A stretch of 42,739 bases of DNA, taken from assembly GCF_003336665.1 (NCBI RefSeq), contig NZ_QPIJ01000010.1, forward strand, positions 49,145 to 91,883, read 5' to 3'. This DNA comes from Vreelandella rituensis (GTDB taxonomy: Bacteria; Pseudomonadota; Gammaproteobacteria; Pseudomonadales; Halomonadaceae). The translations under genes and the position numbers were made by a program. Positions 24,618-33,900 of the stretch are shown here, one piece after another (the first letter of the stretch is position 1; each line of letters starts with the position of its first letter). The notes under the pieces are model-generated. The model did no database searches. It was not told where the DNA came from and saw only the letters and a list, made by a program, of their open reading frames with translations.

Positions 24618-25730
24618 CTACTCGAAGCTGAAACGCGGCGCGGGTGCCTCCGGCAATAAAGCTGCGCAGGCGCGCACCTTTTCCAGAAGCTCGCCATGGG
24701 TGGGCGCCACCAGGTTAATATGGGCCAACTTTCGACCGGTGCGCTCACTCTTGTCGTAACGATGCAGATGCGCATTGGGTAACGCCAAGATGTCCGCGCT
24801 GTCCCCTTCACGACCGATTACATTGACCATGCAGGTCGGTGCCAATGCGGCAGTCTGGCCCAAGGGCAGACCTTGAATGGCGCGCAAATGGTTCTCGAAC
24901 TGGCTGGTGACGGCACCATCTTGTGTCCAGTGGCCGGAGTTATGCACCCGAGGTGCCATCTCGTTGGCCAGAAGATCGCCATCACGGGTCTGGAACAACT
25001 CCAGCGCCAGCACGCCGACATAATCCAGCTCGTCGAGCAACGCCAGAATATAGCTGTCAGCGGTTTGCTGAACGCTTTCGTCCAGATCGGGCAGCGGCGC
25101 CAGGGAGTAGCGCAGAATACCGTCCACATGGACATTTTCCGCCATGGGATAAAACACCACGTCGCCATCGCGGCCACGTACGGCAATCATCGAGACCTCG
25201 CGCACAAAATCGACGAAGGCTTCGACGATCAATTTGGGATGCTTGATCTCGGCCCACGCCTGCTCGGCCTGCTCGGGGGTCTTGAGTACCGCCTGCCCCT
25301 TGCCGTCATAGCCTTCGGTAACCGACTTGGCCACTACCGGACAGCCCAATTCAAGGGCTGCAGCTTCCAGCTGCTCGGCGCTATCCACCACCCGATAAGC
25401 CGGGGTGGGAATGCCCAGACGCTCGAACAACGTCTTTTCTTCCACCCGGTTCTGGCAAACCGCAATCGCGCGGCTGCTTGGATACACCGGCTTGCGTGTT
25501 TCGATCTCGCGCACCAGCTCGACGGGTAAATGTTCGAATTCGTAGGTCACCAGGTCCACCTGGTCGAGAAATGTCTCGAGCTGGGTGTTTTCCGGATCGA
25601 CGATCACCTCCCCAATGCCCACGCTGGGGTTGCCGGTGGTGTCCAGAAACGTGAACCGGTTACCCAAAGGATAACCGGCCAGTGCCAACATCCGGCCCAG
25701 CTGGCCAGCTCCCAATACGCCGATATTCAT
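24618..25730 (-). CDS. purK: N5-carboxyaminoimidazole ribonucleotide synthase PurK
   Basis: The 370-residue ATP-grasp enzyme begins MNIGVLGAGQLGRMLALAG and contains VTYEFEHLP, PVVAKSVTEGYDGKGQ and NEMAPRVHNSGHWT, all diagnostic of PurK. It makes N5-CAIR from AIR, ATP and bicarbonate in purine synthesis. ATG 25730 is preceded by GAGGATAGCACC; a longer extension would run into purE. It follows purE by 26 bp in the classical purEK order. Confidence 0.96.
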   Translation of the reverse strand: MNIGVLGAGQLGRMLALAGYPLGNRFTFLDTTGNPSVGIGEVIVDPENTQLETFLDQVDLVTYEFEHLPVELVREIETRKPVYPSSRAIAVCQNRVEEKTLFERLGIPTPAYRVVDSAEQLEAAALELGCPVVAKSVTEGYDGKGQAVLKTPEQAEQAWAEIKHPKLIVEAFVDFVREVSMIAVRGRDGDVVFYPMAENVHVDGILRYSLAPLPDLDESVQQTADSYILALLDELDYVGVLALELFQTRDGDLLANEMAPRVHNSGHWTQDGAVTSQFENHLRAIQGLPLGQTAALAPTCMVNVIGREGDSADILALPNAHLHRYDKSERTGRKLAHINLVAPTHGELLEKVRACAALLPEAPAPRFSFE

Positions 25731-25756
25731 GGTGCTATCCTCATTGCGGCACAGGC

Positions 25757-26272
25757 TCATTGTGACTCGGGGGTGGGACGCGGGTCCGGGTTATCGAGCA
25801 CGTTCTGCGTCTGCTCGGTACGAAACGCCTCGACGGCCTCGCGCACGGCCTTATCGTGCAAGCCGACGATCTGCGCCGCCAGAAGTCCGGCATTGGTGGC
25901 ACCCGCCTTGCCAATCGCCAATGTGCCCACGGCAATGCCACCCGGCATCTGTGCAATCGAGAGCAATGAATCCAGCCCCTTGAGCGCCTTTGACTCCACC
26001 GGCACACCCAGGACGGGAAGCGGCGTTTGCGATGCCACCATGCCCGGCAGGTGCGCTGCACCACCGGCACCGGCCACAATCACCTGAAGGCCACGCTGTG
26101 CGGCGGATTTGGCATAGTCGAACAGCAAGTCCGGGGTGCGGTGCGCCGATACCACACGGGTTTCATAGCTCACGCCCAGACGCTCCAGCATGGCGACAGC
26201 ATGTTCCATTACCGGCCAATCCGACTTCGACCCCATGATCACACCCACCTTGGGCGAGCTGTTCGACGACAT
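25757..26272 (-). CDS. purE: N5-carboxyaminoimidazole ribonucleotide mutase PurE
   Basis: The 171-residue class I PurE has [13 protein letters not shown] near 10-22, [10 protein letters not shown] with the catalytic His, [14 protein letters not shown] and [16 protein letters not shown]. It isomerises N5-CAIR to CAIR. ATG 26272 has GAGGAG 7 nt upstream; the in-frame extension has no support. It is divergent from a small HTH gene at 26467. No clear PurR-type operator is seen in the 190-bp gap. Confidence 0.96.
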   Translation of the reverse strand: MSSNSSPKVGVIMGSKSDWPVMEHAVAMLERLGVSYETRVVSAHRTPDLLFDYAKSAAQRGLQVIVAGAGGAAHLPGMVASQTPLPVLGVPVESKALKGLDSLLSIAQMPGGIAVGTLAIGKAGATNAGLLAAQIVGLHDKAVREAVEAFRTEQTQNVLDNPDPRPTPESQ

Positions 26273-26383
26273 CCATAACTCCTCGGCCAAGCGGCCAATC
26301 GAGAAAACACGGTGCAATGACACCAGAAAAATAAGGCGCATAGTCTACCAGAGCCAGCCATTCGCGGGGCATTTGCCTCGGCA

Positions 26384-26396
26384 ATGAAATTTTCAT
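26384..26396. promoter_or_regulatory. 13-bp inverted repeat between purE and the HTH gene
   Basis: ATGAAA-T-TTTCAT is a perfect 6-bp inverted repeat about 70 bp upstream of the HTH gene and 110 bp from purE. It may be an operator, for instance for the HTH protein itself, but it is short and AT-rich and could be chance. Confidence 0.25.
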
Positions 26397-26466
26397 CATT
26401 TTGCCATTGAAAAAGCCCTGCCATTAGCGGCATTCTGTGCCTGTCGCAACTGCCTATTGGAGCACC

Positions 26467-26745
26467 ATGAGTACGGCACATTCGTTCGCTGGCACGGATC
26501 TGGTTGATCCTCCGCGAAGCAGCCCTGACCTCGACGTCAGGGAACTGGAAAAACGCACGCGCTTGATGCGCATTCTTACTCGGCTGATTGCCGCATCGGA
26601 ATTGGGAAGCCGTGAAATCGCCCGGCGAGCCGGCCTTCCCGTGCAGAAGATCAGCGATTTGCTCTCCGGGCGCCTGGAGCATTTGAGCCTTGATGAATTG
26701 CTCATCCTGCGCCGCACCATCGAACCGGAGTTCACGCCACCATAA
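26467..26745 (+). CDS. Small helix-turn-helix protein (XRE/HTH_37-like)
   Basis: The 92-residue protein has an unstructured N-terminus, a charged helix (LEKRTRLMRILTRLIAASEL) and an HTH at about 50-85: SREIARRAGLPVQKISDLLSGRLEHLSLDELLIL. This pattern, ending in the L-S-L-D-E-L helix, is that of HTH_37 antitoxin-like or XRE regulators. No toxin gene lies beside it. GGAGCACC precedes ATG 26467. It could regulate itself through the nearby inverted repeat. Function is unknown. Confidence 0.7.
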   Translation: MSTAHSFAGTDLVDPPRSSPDLDVRELEKRTRLMRILTRLIAASELGSREIARRAGLPVQKISDLLSGRLEHLSLDELLILRRTIEPEFTPP

Positions 26746-26791
26746 GACCATCGTCAAGACCAGCGCGACGTTGCTGTACCCCACCTTTCTC

Positions 26792-26826
26792 GAACAACAA
26801 GCACGCCTCTAGCGCGCTTGTTGTTC
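26792..26826 (+). terminator. Hairpin terminator after the HTH gene
   Basis: GAACAACAAGCACGC and GCGCGCTTGTTGTTC pair with one mismatch around a 5-nt loop, 47 bp after the HTH stop. The 3' arm is T-rich within the stem and little follows it. It could serve both this gene and the convergent small gene at 26876. Confidence 0.5.
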
Positions 26827-26875
26827 TGTGCCTTGAATGATGGCCTAGACTGCGGGCCGATGACGCCTAGCGCTT

Positions 26876-27064
26876 TCAAATTTCGCGCTGTTCGAATTCC
26901 TTGGCCGCCTCGATCGCCTCCTGCTGGGTTTCATGCTCACTGACCACCACCTCGTTTTCGGGCTCCGTCTCGTCTATCACATGCCAACCGATCACGTTCT
27001 GATGAAGATCGTCGGCTTCATAGATAGGTTCGATACGCGCTTGTTTACTGCTCGCCTTAGTCAT
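26876..27064 (-). CDS. Small acidic conserved-looking protein, function unknown
   Basis: The 62-residue soluble protein reads MTKASSKQARIEPIYEADDL and has a core IGWHVIDETEPENE followed by a helix QQEAIEAAKEFEQREI. The pattern of a short beta segment with G-W-x-V and a final helix with EAI-x-A recalls DUF2188-type small proteins, but I cannot assign it with certainty. AGAGG lies 5 nt before the ATG. It stands alone before recC on the other strand. Confidence 0.55.
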   Translation of the reverse strand: MTKASSKQARIEPIYEADDLHQNVIGWHVIDETEPENEVVVSEHETQQEAIEAAKEFEQREI

Positions 27065-27240
27065 ATAAGCCTCTACTTAAATACTGTCTCGATAAAAGCA
27101 CCCTGTCTCTTTCCACCTTAGCCAAGTCCGTCGGTCTTGCAACGCCTCTTGCCACTCGGCCCCCTTGCTATTCGACCAAGAGACATCCAGTTGATAGCAG
27201 ACTCGATTCTCATGCTATGGCACCATACTCCATGCCTGGC

Positions 27241-27298
27241 CAGCCCCTGAAACTGCCTGACCGGCCCCCGAAACTGTGTGATCAGTCCCGAAACTTCG
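27241..27298 (+). repeat. Three degenerate about 21-bp direct repeats just before recC
   Basis: The element CCC(T/C)GAAACT occurs three times in tandem (near 27246, 27268 and 27289), spaced 20-22 bp, immediately upstream of the recC ribosome site. The last copy is about 17 bp before the ATG. They may be a protein-binding array or chance. The remaining upstream region 27065-27240 shows nothing clear. Confidence 0.35.
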
Positions 27299-27311
27299 CG
27301 AAGGAACCGCC

Positions 27312-30300
27312 ATGCTCAGCACTGCCACCGCTCTTACACCCGGCTTCATGGTCATCCACGGCAATCGCATGGAAGACCTGCGCGGCCTGGCGGTGGAATG
27401 GATGCAGCGCCACCCTCTCGGCCCGCTGGAAAACGAGACCATCTTGGTGCAGAGCAACGGCATCGGCCAGTGGCTGAAACTGGCGCTGGCCGAAGACGCA
27501 GCCCAGGGCGGGGCGGGTATCGCCGCCGCACTGGATATCAGCTTGCCGGCACGTTTCCTGTGGCAGGCGTACCGCTCGGTGCTCAACGCGCATGAAAGCG
27601 CAAGCGAAGCAGAAGCCGTGCCCACTACCTCCCCCTTCGACAAGTCTCGCCTGGTGTGGCGTTTGCTGCGCCTGCTGCCTGAACTGGTCGAACGCGAAGA
27701 ATTCGCGCCGCTGCGCCAGTTTCTGGAGGGCGATAACGACTTGCGCAAGCACCATCAGCTTGCCGAGCGCCTGGCCGACCTTTTCGACCAATACCAGGTC
27801 TATCGCGCCGACTGGCTGGAAGCCTGGGCCGAAGGACAGGACACCTTGCTCGGCGCCCATGGCGAACCCAAGTCCCTGGACGATGCCCAGCGTTGGCAAC
27901 CGGCGCTGTGGCGGGCCGTCTGTGAAAGTGTCGCCGACGATATCGGCCAAGGTGGCATTTCTTCGAGCCGCGCCCAGGTGCATCGGCGTTTTCTCGACGC
28001 CACCCAGGCATTCAGCGCGACTCACTCCCCACCCGGCCTGCCTCGCCGGGTTATCGTGTTCGGGATTTCCTCACTGCCCCAGCAAACCCTGGAAGCCCTG
28101 GCCGCCATCGCCCGCTTCAGCCAGGTGCTGCTGTGCGTGCATAACCCCTGCCAGTATTACTGGGCCGATATCATCGAGCACAAGGAGCTTTTGAGAGCCA
28201 CGAGTCGTCGCCAGCGGCGCAAGAGCGGCATGCCCGAACGCCTGGACGTGCTGGGCGCAGGCGACGGCGAAGCCGATCTGCACCTGCACGCCCAACCGCT
28301 GCTGGCGGCCTGGGGCAAGCAGGGGCGCGATTACCTGCGCCTGCTCGACGAACACGACGACGCTGGTGCCTATCAGGGCTTGTTCGAACATCAGGCGCTG
28401 CGTATCGATCTGTTCGAACCCTTCGTCGATGAGTCGGACAAGCCCCGCCTGCTGCATCAATTGCAGGACGACATCCGCGAACTGCGCCCCTTGGCGGAAA
28501 CCCGCGAGCACTGGCCGAACGCCGATCCCCGTCAGGACGCGTCCATCGTGTTTCATATCACTCATGGCCCCCAGCGCGAAGTGGAAATACTCCACGACCA
28601 GCTGCTCGCCGCCTTCAGTGGCGACCCCGAGTTGCGCCCCCGCGACATCATCGTGATGGTGCCGGATATCGACCAGTATGCGCCGCATATACGGGCGGTC
28701 TTCGGGTGCCTCGAACGCGACGACCCGCGCTATATTCCCTTTACGCTTTCCGACCAGGGCAGCCGCCACCGTTTACCGCTGTTGATCGCTCTGGAAACCC
28801 TGCTGCGCCTGCCCGAACTGCGCCTGTCGGTGAGCGAGCTTCTCGACCTGCTGGAGGTACCTGCGCTGCGCGCGCGCTTCGGCATCCAGGAAAGCGACCT
28901 CCCAACTCTCGCGCGCTGGATTCAAGGCGCCGGTATTCGCTGGGGGCTGCACAGTGGCCAGCGTCACAACCTGGACCTGCCTGAGGGCATGGAACAGAAC
29001 ACCTGGGCGTTCGGCCTGCGCCGCTTGCTGCTGGGTTACACCGTGGGCAATGCCGGAAGTGGCGCCTGGCAAGGCATCGAGCCATTCGATGATATCGGCG
29101 GCCTGGAAGCGGCTCTGGCCGGGGCTCTGGCCGGTTTGCTCGAAACGCTGGAGGACTGGTGGAAAAAGCTTCAGAGCCCAAGCGATGCCCAGCAGTGGGC
29201 ACAGCGCTTGCGCGGTCTGCTCGACGCCTGTTTTCGCGCCGAGGACGCGCGCGACAGCCTGATGCTGACGCAGCTCGAAGACGCCCTGCAACGTTTTCAG
29301 GAAAGCACCGAGGAAGCCGGGCTGGTGGATGAGTTACCGCTGGCCATCGTCCGCGAACATTGGCTGGAACAGATCGATGAACACAGCCTCTCCCAGCGGT
29401 TCATGGCCGGGGCGGTCAACTTCGCCACCCTGATGCCGATGCGCGCGATTCCCTTCAAGCGCGTCTGCCTGCTGGGCATGAACGACGGCGACTACCCCAG
29501 AAGCCATCCCCCACTGGATTTCGACCTGATGAACGTCGACTACCGCCCCGGCGACCGCTCGCGCCGCGAGGATGACCGCTACCTGTTTCTGGAGGCATTG
29601 CTTTCGGCACGCGACCAGTTCTATCTCAGTTGGGTGGGGCGCAGCATCGTCGATAACGCCGACAAGCCGCCTTCGGTGCTGGTCGGCCAGCTGCGCGACC
29701 ATCTCAAGGCGGGCTGGCGAGACAGCCAGGCAGGCGAAAACGCCGGGGAAACGTTGCTCGCGGCCCTGACCACCGAACACCCCTTGCAGCCGTTCAGCCG
29801 CGTCTACTTTCCCAGCCCCGCACAACACGCCGCTTGCAATATCGCCGCCCAGCGATTGGTCACCTATGCCCATGAATGGCGCGAGGTGCACGACGATTCT
29901 GTGGCACCCAGCGCCCTTCCGGATGAGCCTTCGCAAGACGCGGAAGCCGAAGGCCCTCTGGCCGCTTTCGAGCAGGATAACCCCCTGACGCTGAGCCAGC
30001 TGGGCAATTTTCTGCGCGACCCGACCAAGGCGTTTTTCACCACCCGGCTCAAGGTCTACCTCGAACAGCAGGATATCCTGAGTCTCGACCAGGAACCCTT
30101 CACCCTGAACGGCCTGGAAAACTGGCAGCTGCAAGATACCTTGATCCAGGCGCAGCGCCACGCCATCGACAACGGCCAACCGCGTGAGCAGGCCTTGCAC
30201 GACACTCTCGAACGCTTGCAAGGCCAGGGTGTATTGGCCATGGGCGCCTTCGCCGAGCGTATGCGCCAACAACTCGCCGACCCCATGGCGGCGCTGTTCG

Positions 30301-30965
30301 AGGACTACGCGAACGCCCTGGAAGAGTGGCCGAATGCCATGGAGGAACCGCAGCCGGTGTATTATTCGCACCCCGGCTCGCCAGCGCTGGAGGACTGGCT
30401 GGACGCCATGCGCACCGATAGTCACGGCAACCGCTGCCGGTTGCTGCTACTCAGCAGCAGCCTGATCAAGAAAAAAACCTACCACTGGCATCACTTGCTG
30501 CGTCCCTGGGTTTCGCACCTGGCGGGCAACCTGGAAAGCCCCATGACCACACAACTCCTTTCCAAGGCGGGAAACGTCACCCTGGCACCGCTGGAAACGG
30601 AAGCCGCCCGCCGGCACCTTGAGAGCCTGATCACCACCTGGCAAGCCGGTATGCGTATGCCATTGCCTCTGGCACCGGCCACCGCTTTTGCCTGGTTGGC
30701 CAAGGAAGGTACGCCGGACAGCGACGCCCAGAGCGATGCCTGGCGCGCCGCCGCCAAGGCTTACGAGGGAGACGATTTCGCCTCCGGCGAAGTCGCCCGC
30801 AACCCCTACCTGGCGCACCGCTGGCAGCGTTTTTCGGCGCTGACCGAAGCCAACCGTCACCCGGAAAGCCCTTCAGGTTACGATTTTCTCGAATGCGGTT
30901 TCGCCAACCTCACCCAGCGCCTGCTGGCGCCGGTTTATCAGGCGGTAAAGGGAGGGGGGAAATGA
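27312..30965 (+). CDS. recC: Exodeoxyribonuclease V gamma subunit RecC
   Basis: The 1217-residue protein begins with the RecC pattern FMVIHGNRMEDLRGLAVEWM and GIGQWLKLALAE, and later has VFGISSLPQQTLEALAAIARF, VCLLGMNDGDYPRSHPPLDFDLM and LGNFLRDPTKAFFTTRLKV, all typical of RecC (E. coli 1122 residues). RecC splits the DNA strands and reads the Chi sequence within RecBCD. AAGGA precedes the ATG. Its stop overlaps the recB start (ATGA at 30962-30965). The order recC-recB-recD lacks ptrA, unlike E. coli. Confidence 0.96.
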   Translation: MLSTATALTPGFMVIHGNRMEDLRGLAVEWMQRHPLGPLENETILVQSNGIGQWLKLALAEDAAQGGAGIAAALDISLPARFLWQAYRSVLNAHESASEAEAVPTTSPFDKSRLVWRLLRLLPELVEREEFAPLRQFLEGDNDLRKHHQLAERLADLFDQYQVYRADWLEAWAEGQDTLLGAHGEPKSLDDAQRWQPALWRAVCESVADDIGQGGISSSRAQVHRRFLDATQAFSATHSPPGLPRRVIVFGISSLPQQTLEALAAIARFSQVLLCVHNPCQYYWADIIEHKELLRATSRRQRRKSGMPERLDVLGAGDGEADLHLHAQPLLAAWGKQGRDYLRLLDEHDDAGAYQGLFEHQALRIDLFEPFVDESDKPRLLHQLQDDIRELRPLAETREHWPNADPRQDASIVFHITHGPQREVEILHDQLLAAFSGDPELRPRDIIVMVPDIDQYAPHIRAVFGCLERDDPRYIPFTLSDQGSRHRLPLLIALETLLRLPELRLSVSELLDLLEVPALRARFGIQESDLPTLARWIQGAGIRWGLHSGQRHNLDLPEGMEQNTWAFGLRRLLLGYTVGNAGSGAWQGIEPFDDIGGLEAALAGALAGLLETLEDWWKKLQSPSDAQQWAQRLRGLLDACFRAEDARDSLMLTQLEDALQRFQESTEEAGLVDELPLAIVREHWLEQIDEHSLSQRFMAGAVNFATLMPMRAIPFKRVCLLGMNDGDYPRSHPPLDFDLMNVDYRPGDRSRREDDRYLFLEALLSARDQFYLSWVGRSIVDNADKPPSVLVGQLRDHLKAGWRDSQAGENAGETLLAALTTEHPLQPFSRVYFPSPAQHAACNIAAQRLVTYAHEWREVHDDSVAPSALPDEPSQDAEAEGPLAAFEQDNPLTLSQLGNFLRDPTKAFFTTRLKVYLEQQDILSLDQEPFTLNGLENWQLQDTLIQAQRHAIDNGQPREQALHDTLERLQGQGVLAMGAFAERMRQQLADPMAALFEDYANALEEWPNAMEEPQPVYYSHPGSPALEDWLDAMRTDSHGNRCRLLLLSSSLIKKKTYHWHHLLRPWVSHLAGNLESPMTTQLLSKAGNVTLAPLETEAARRHLESLITTWQAGMRMPLPLAPATAFAWLAKEGTPDSDAQSDAWRAAAKAYEGDDFASGEVARNPYLAHRWQRFSALTEANRHPESPSGYDFLECGFANLTQRLLAPVYQAVKGGGK

Positions 30966-33900
30966 GCGAGATCAGCCAACTCGACCCCTTGAGGTTTCCG
31001 CTGCACGGTAGCCGCCTGATCGAAGCCAGCGCCGGTACCGGCAAGACCTTTACCATCGCCTTGCTCTACGTGCGCCTGGTGCTCGGCGCCCGCCATGCCG
31101 GCGATGAAGCTGCCTATGCCCGGCCGCTTACTCCGCCGGAAATTCTGGTGGTGACCTTCACCAATGCCGCCACTCAGGAACTGCGTGAGCGGATTCGGGC
31201 AAGACTCGTCGAGGCCGCCGAGGTCTTCCTGCAACCCGAACGCGAACCCGAAGGTGACGAGCTACTGCTGGCACTGCGCCAGGACTACGATGCGACTGGC
31301 TGGTCGGCCTGTGCCCGGCGCCTGCAACTCGCCGCCGAATGGATGGACGAAGCCGCCGTGTCCACCATTCACAGCTGGTGCTATCGCATGCTGCGCGAGC
31401 ACGCCTTCGATAGCGGCAGCTTGTTCTCGCTCAACCTGGAAAACGATCAGAGCGAACTCGAACAGGAGGTGGTGCGCGACTACTGGCGCAGTTTCTACTA
31501 CCCCCTGGCGAGCGACGAATTGAGCGTGATTTGCCGTTACTGGGAGTCACCGGAAGCCCTGCACGCCAGCTTGCGAAACCTGCTGCCCGAATGCGCGGCC
31601 CTGGGGGCCAAGGCGCCGCCTCCCGGCACGGCCATCGCCACTAGCCAAGCACAGATCAAGGCTCGCCTGAACGAACTCAAAGCGCCCTGGGCCGCCTGGG
31701 TCGAGCAGCTTGTCGAGCTATTCGAGCAAGCCGCCAAGCAGAAGGCGTTCAAGGGGCAGAGCTTCAATGTGAAAAGCCGCAGCAGCTGGCTGGGCGCGTT
31801 GCGCGACTGGAGCGCGAGCAATGCTATCTGGCCAGTTCTGACCCCCGCCGCCTGGAAACGCCTGACCCCCGAGGGCATGGCGGAAATCTGGCTCAAGGGC
31901 GAACCACCCGGCCATCCGGCGCTCGTCGCGCTCGCCACCTTGCCCGCCGAGCTCGATGCGCTGCCCGACCCCCATGCCGACTTGTTGACGCATGCGGTGC
32001 AATGGTGTCGCAAGCGCCTCGACCACGAGCAGCAACGCCGCGCCGAAATGGGCCCTAATGACTTGCTGACTCACCTCGGTCGCGCCCTGGAGGGCGTCAA
32101 TTGCGACGCCCTGGGCGAGCAGATACGTCGTCAGTTCCCGGTGGCGCTGGTCGATGAATTTCAGGACACCGACCCTGTCCAGTACCGGATTTTCGATTGC
32201 GTGTACCGCATCAGTGAAAACCGGCCTGACAACGGCGTCTTTCTGATCGGTGACCCCAAGCAGGCGATTTACGCCTTTCGCGGCGCCGATATTCATACCT
32301 ACCTGCAAGCGCGGCGCGATACCGCCGGGCGCCATGTCACCCTGGGCACCAACTACCGTTCCTGCGCGGCCATGGTGGACGCCGTGAATCACTGCTTCAC
32401 CCATGCCGACCAACACCCCAGCGGGGCCTTTCTTTTCAAGGAGGCAGATGCCTCCAACCCGGTGCCCTTTCATGCGGTAACCGCCAAGGGACGCAAGGAC
32501 TCACTTACCCTGGATGGCGAGCCTCTGGCGGCCATGACCCTGTGGCAGCTGGATGCCGAAGAACCTCTGGCCAAGGGTGCTTATCAGTCGTCCATGGCCG
32601 AACGCTGCGCCTCCTACATGGTCGAGCTGTTGGCTCAAGGCCGTCAGGGTCGGGCCGGTTTCACCGGCGAGAAACAATTCCAGCCGCTTGCCCCTTCGGA
32701 CATGGCGGTGCTGGTCAACGGCTTGGGTGAAGCGCGGGCGATCCGCCAGGCACTGTCCCGTCGCGGAGTGAAAAGTGTCTATCTTTCCGACAAGGACAAG
32801 GTATTCGCCTCTTCCATCGCCGCTCAGCTTGAATCCTGGCTGTGCGCCTGCGCCGACCCCAGTGACGACCGCCTGTTGAGAACCGCCCTGGCGAGCCCGG
32901 CATTAGGACTCGACCTGGCCACCCTGGATGCCTTGAGCGGCTCCCAGGAGCAGGACGACCTGGCCTGGGAAGCGCGGGTCATGCAATTTCGCGGCTACCG
33001 TCAGCTGTGGCAGCGCCAGGGCGTGCTGCCGCTGGTACGCCGTTTGATGAACGACTTTGCGGTTCCCGCCCGACTGCTGGAAAACGGCGCCATGGGCGAA
33101 GGCGAGCGCGCGCTGACCGACCTTTTGCATCTGGGGGAGCTGCTGCAGCACGCCAGCCAGGAACTCGACGGCGAACATGCGCTGATCCGCTTTCTGGCCG
33201 AGGCCATCGCCGACCCGACAGGCCAAGGCGACGCCCACAAGCTGCGCCTGGAAAGCGATGCTGACCTGGTGCAGGTGATCACCATTCACAAGTCCAAGGG
33301 GCTGGAATACCCGCTGGTGTTCCTGCCGTTCATCTGCAATCACCGTCCCACCAAGGCGAGCGATTCACCGCTGCGCTGGCACGATGTCCAGGGCCGGTTA
33401 CGAATCAGCCTGTCAGCCGACGAACAGACAGTGGCGATTGCCGACCGCGAACGCCTGGGCGAGGACCTGCGCAAGATTTACGTGGCCCTGACCCGCGCCC
33501 GTCACGCCACCTGGCTAGGCATGGCGCCGCTCAAGGGGCTGGAAGACAGCGCCATCGGCCAGATGCTCAACGACGGCAAGCCCATCGCGACAGACAAATT
33601 CGGCGCGGCCCTGGCCGCGCTCAAAGGAGAGGAAGACAGGGCCTGCAGCGCCATCACTCTCGCAGCAGCGCCTCCCGTCACGGCACAGCGGATCGATCCC
33701 AGCCAGGATGACACTCTGCTGGGCGACGCCCTGATTCCGCTGCGCCCCGCCCGCGAGCACTGGTGGATCGCCAGTTACTCGGCATTGCGGATTTCCGCCT
33801 CGCTGGAGCCCGCTACCGCCCAAGAAGCCAATGTTTTCGAAGTGCTCGAAGAGCCCCGGGACAGCAGCCGTTACCCCGGGCCGGTCGCGCCCTCGCTGCA

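Noticed and set aside
29334..30425. 363-codon minus-strand frame
   Set aside because: It is antisense to recC and has no family signature.
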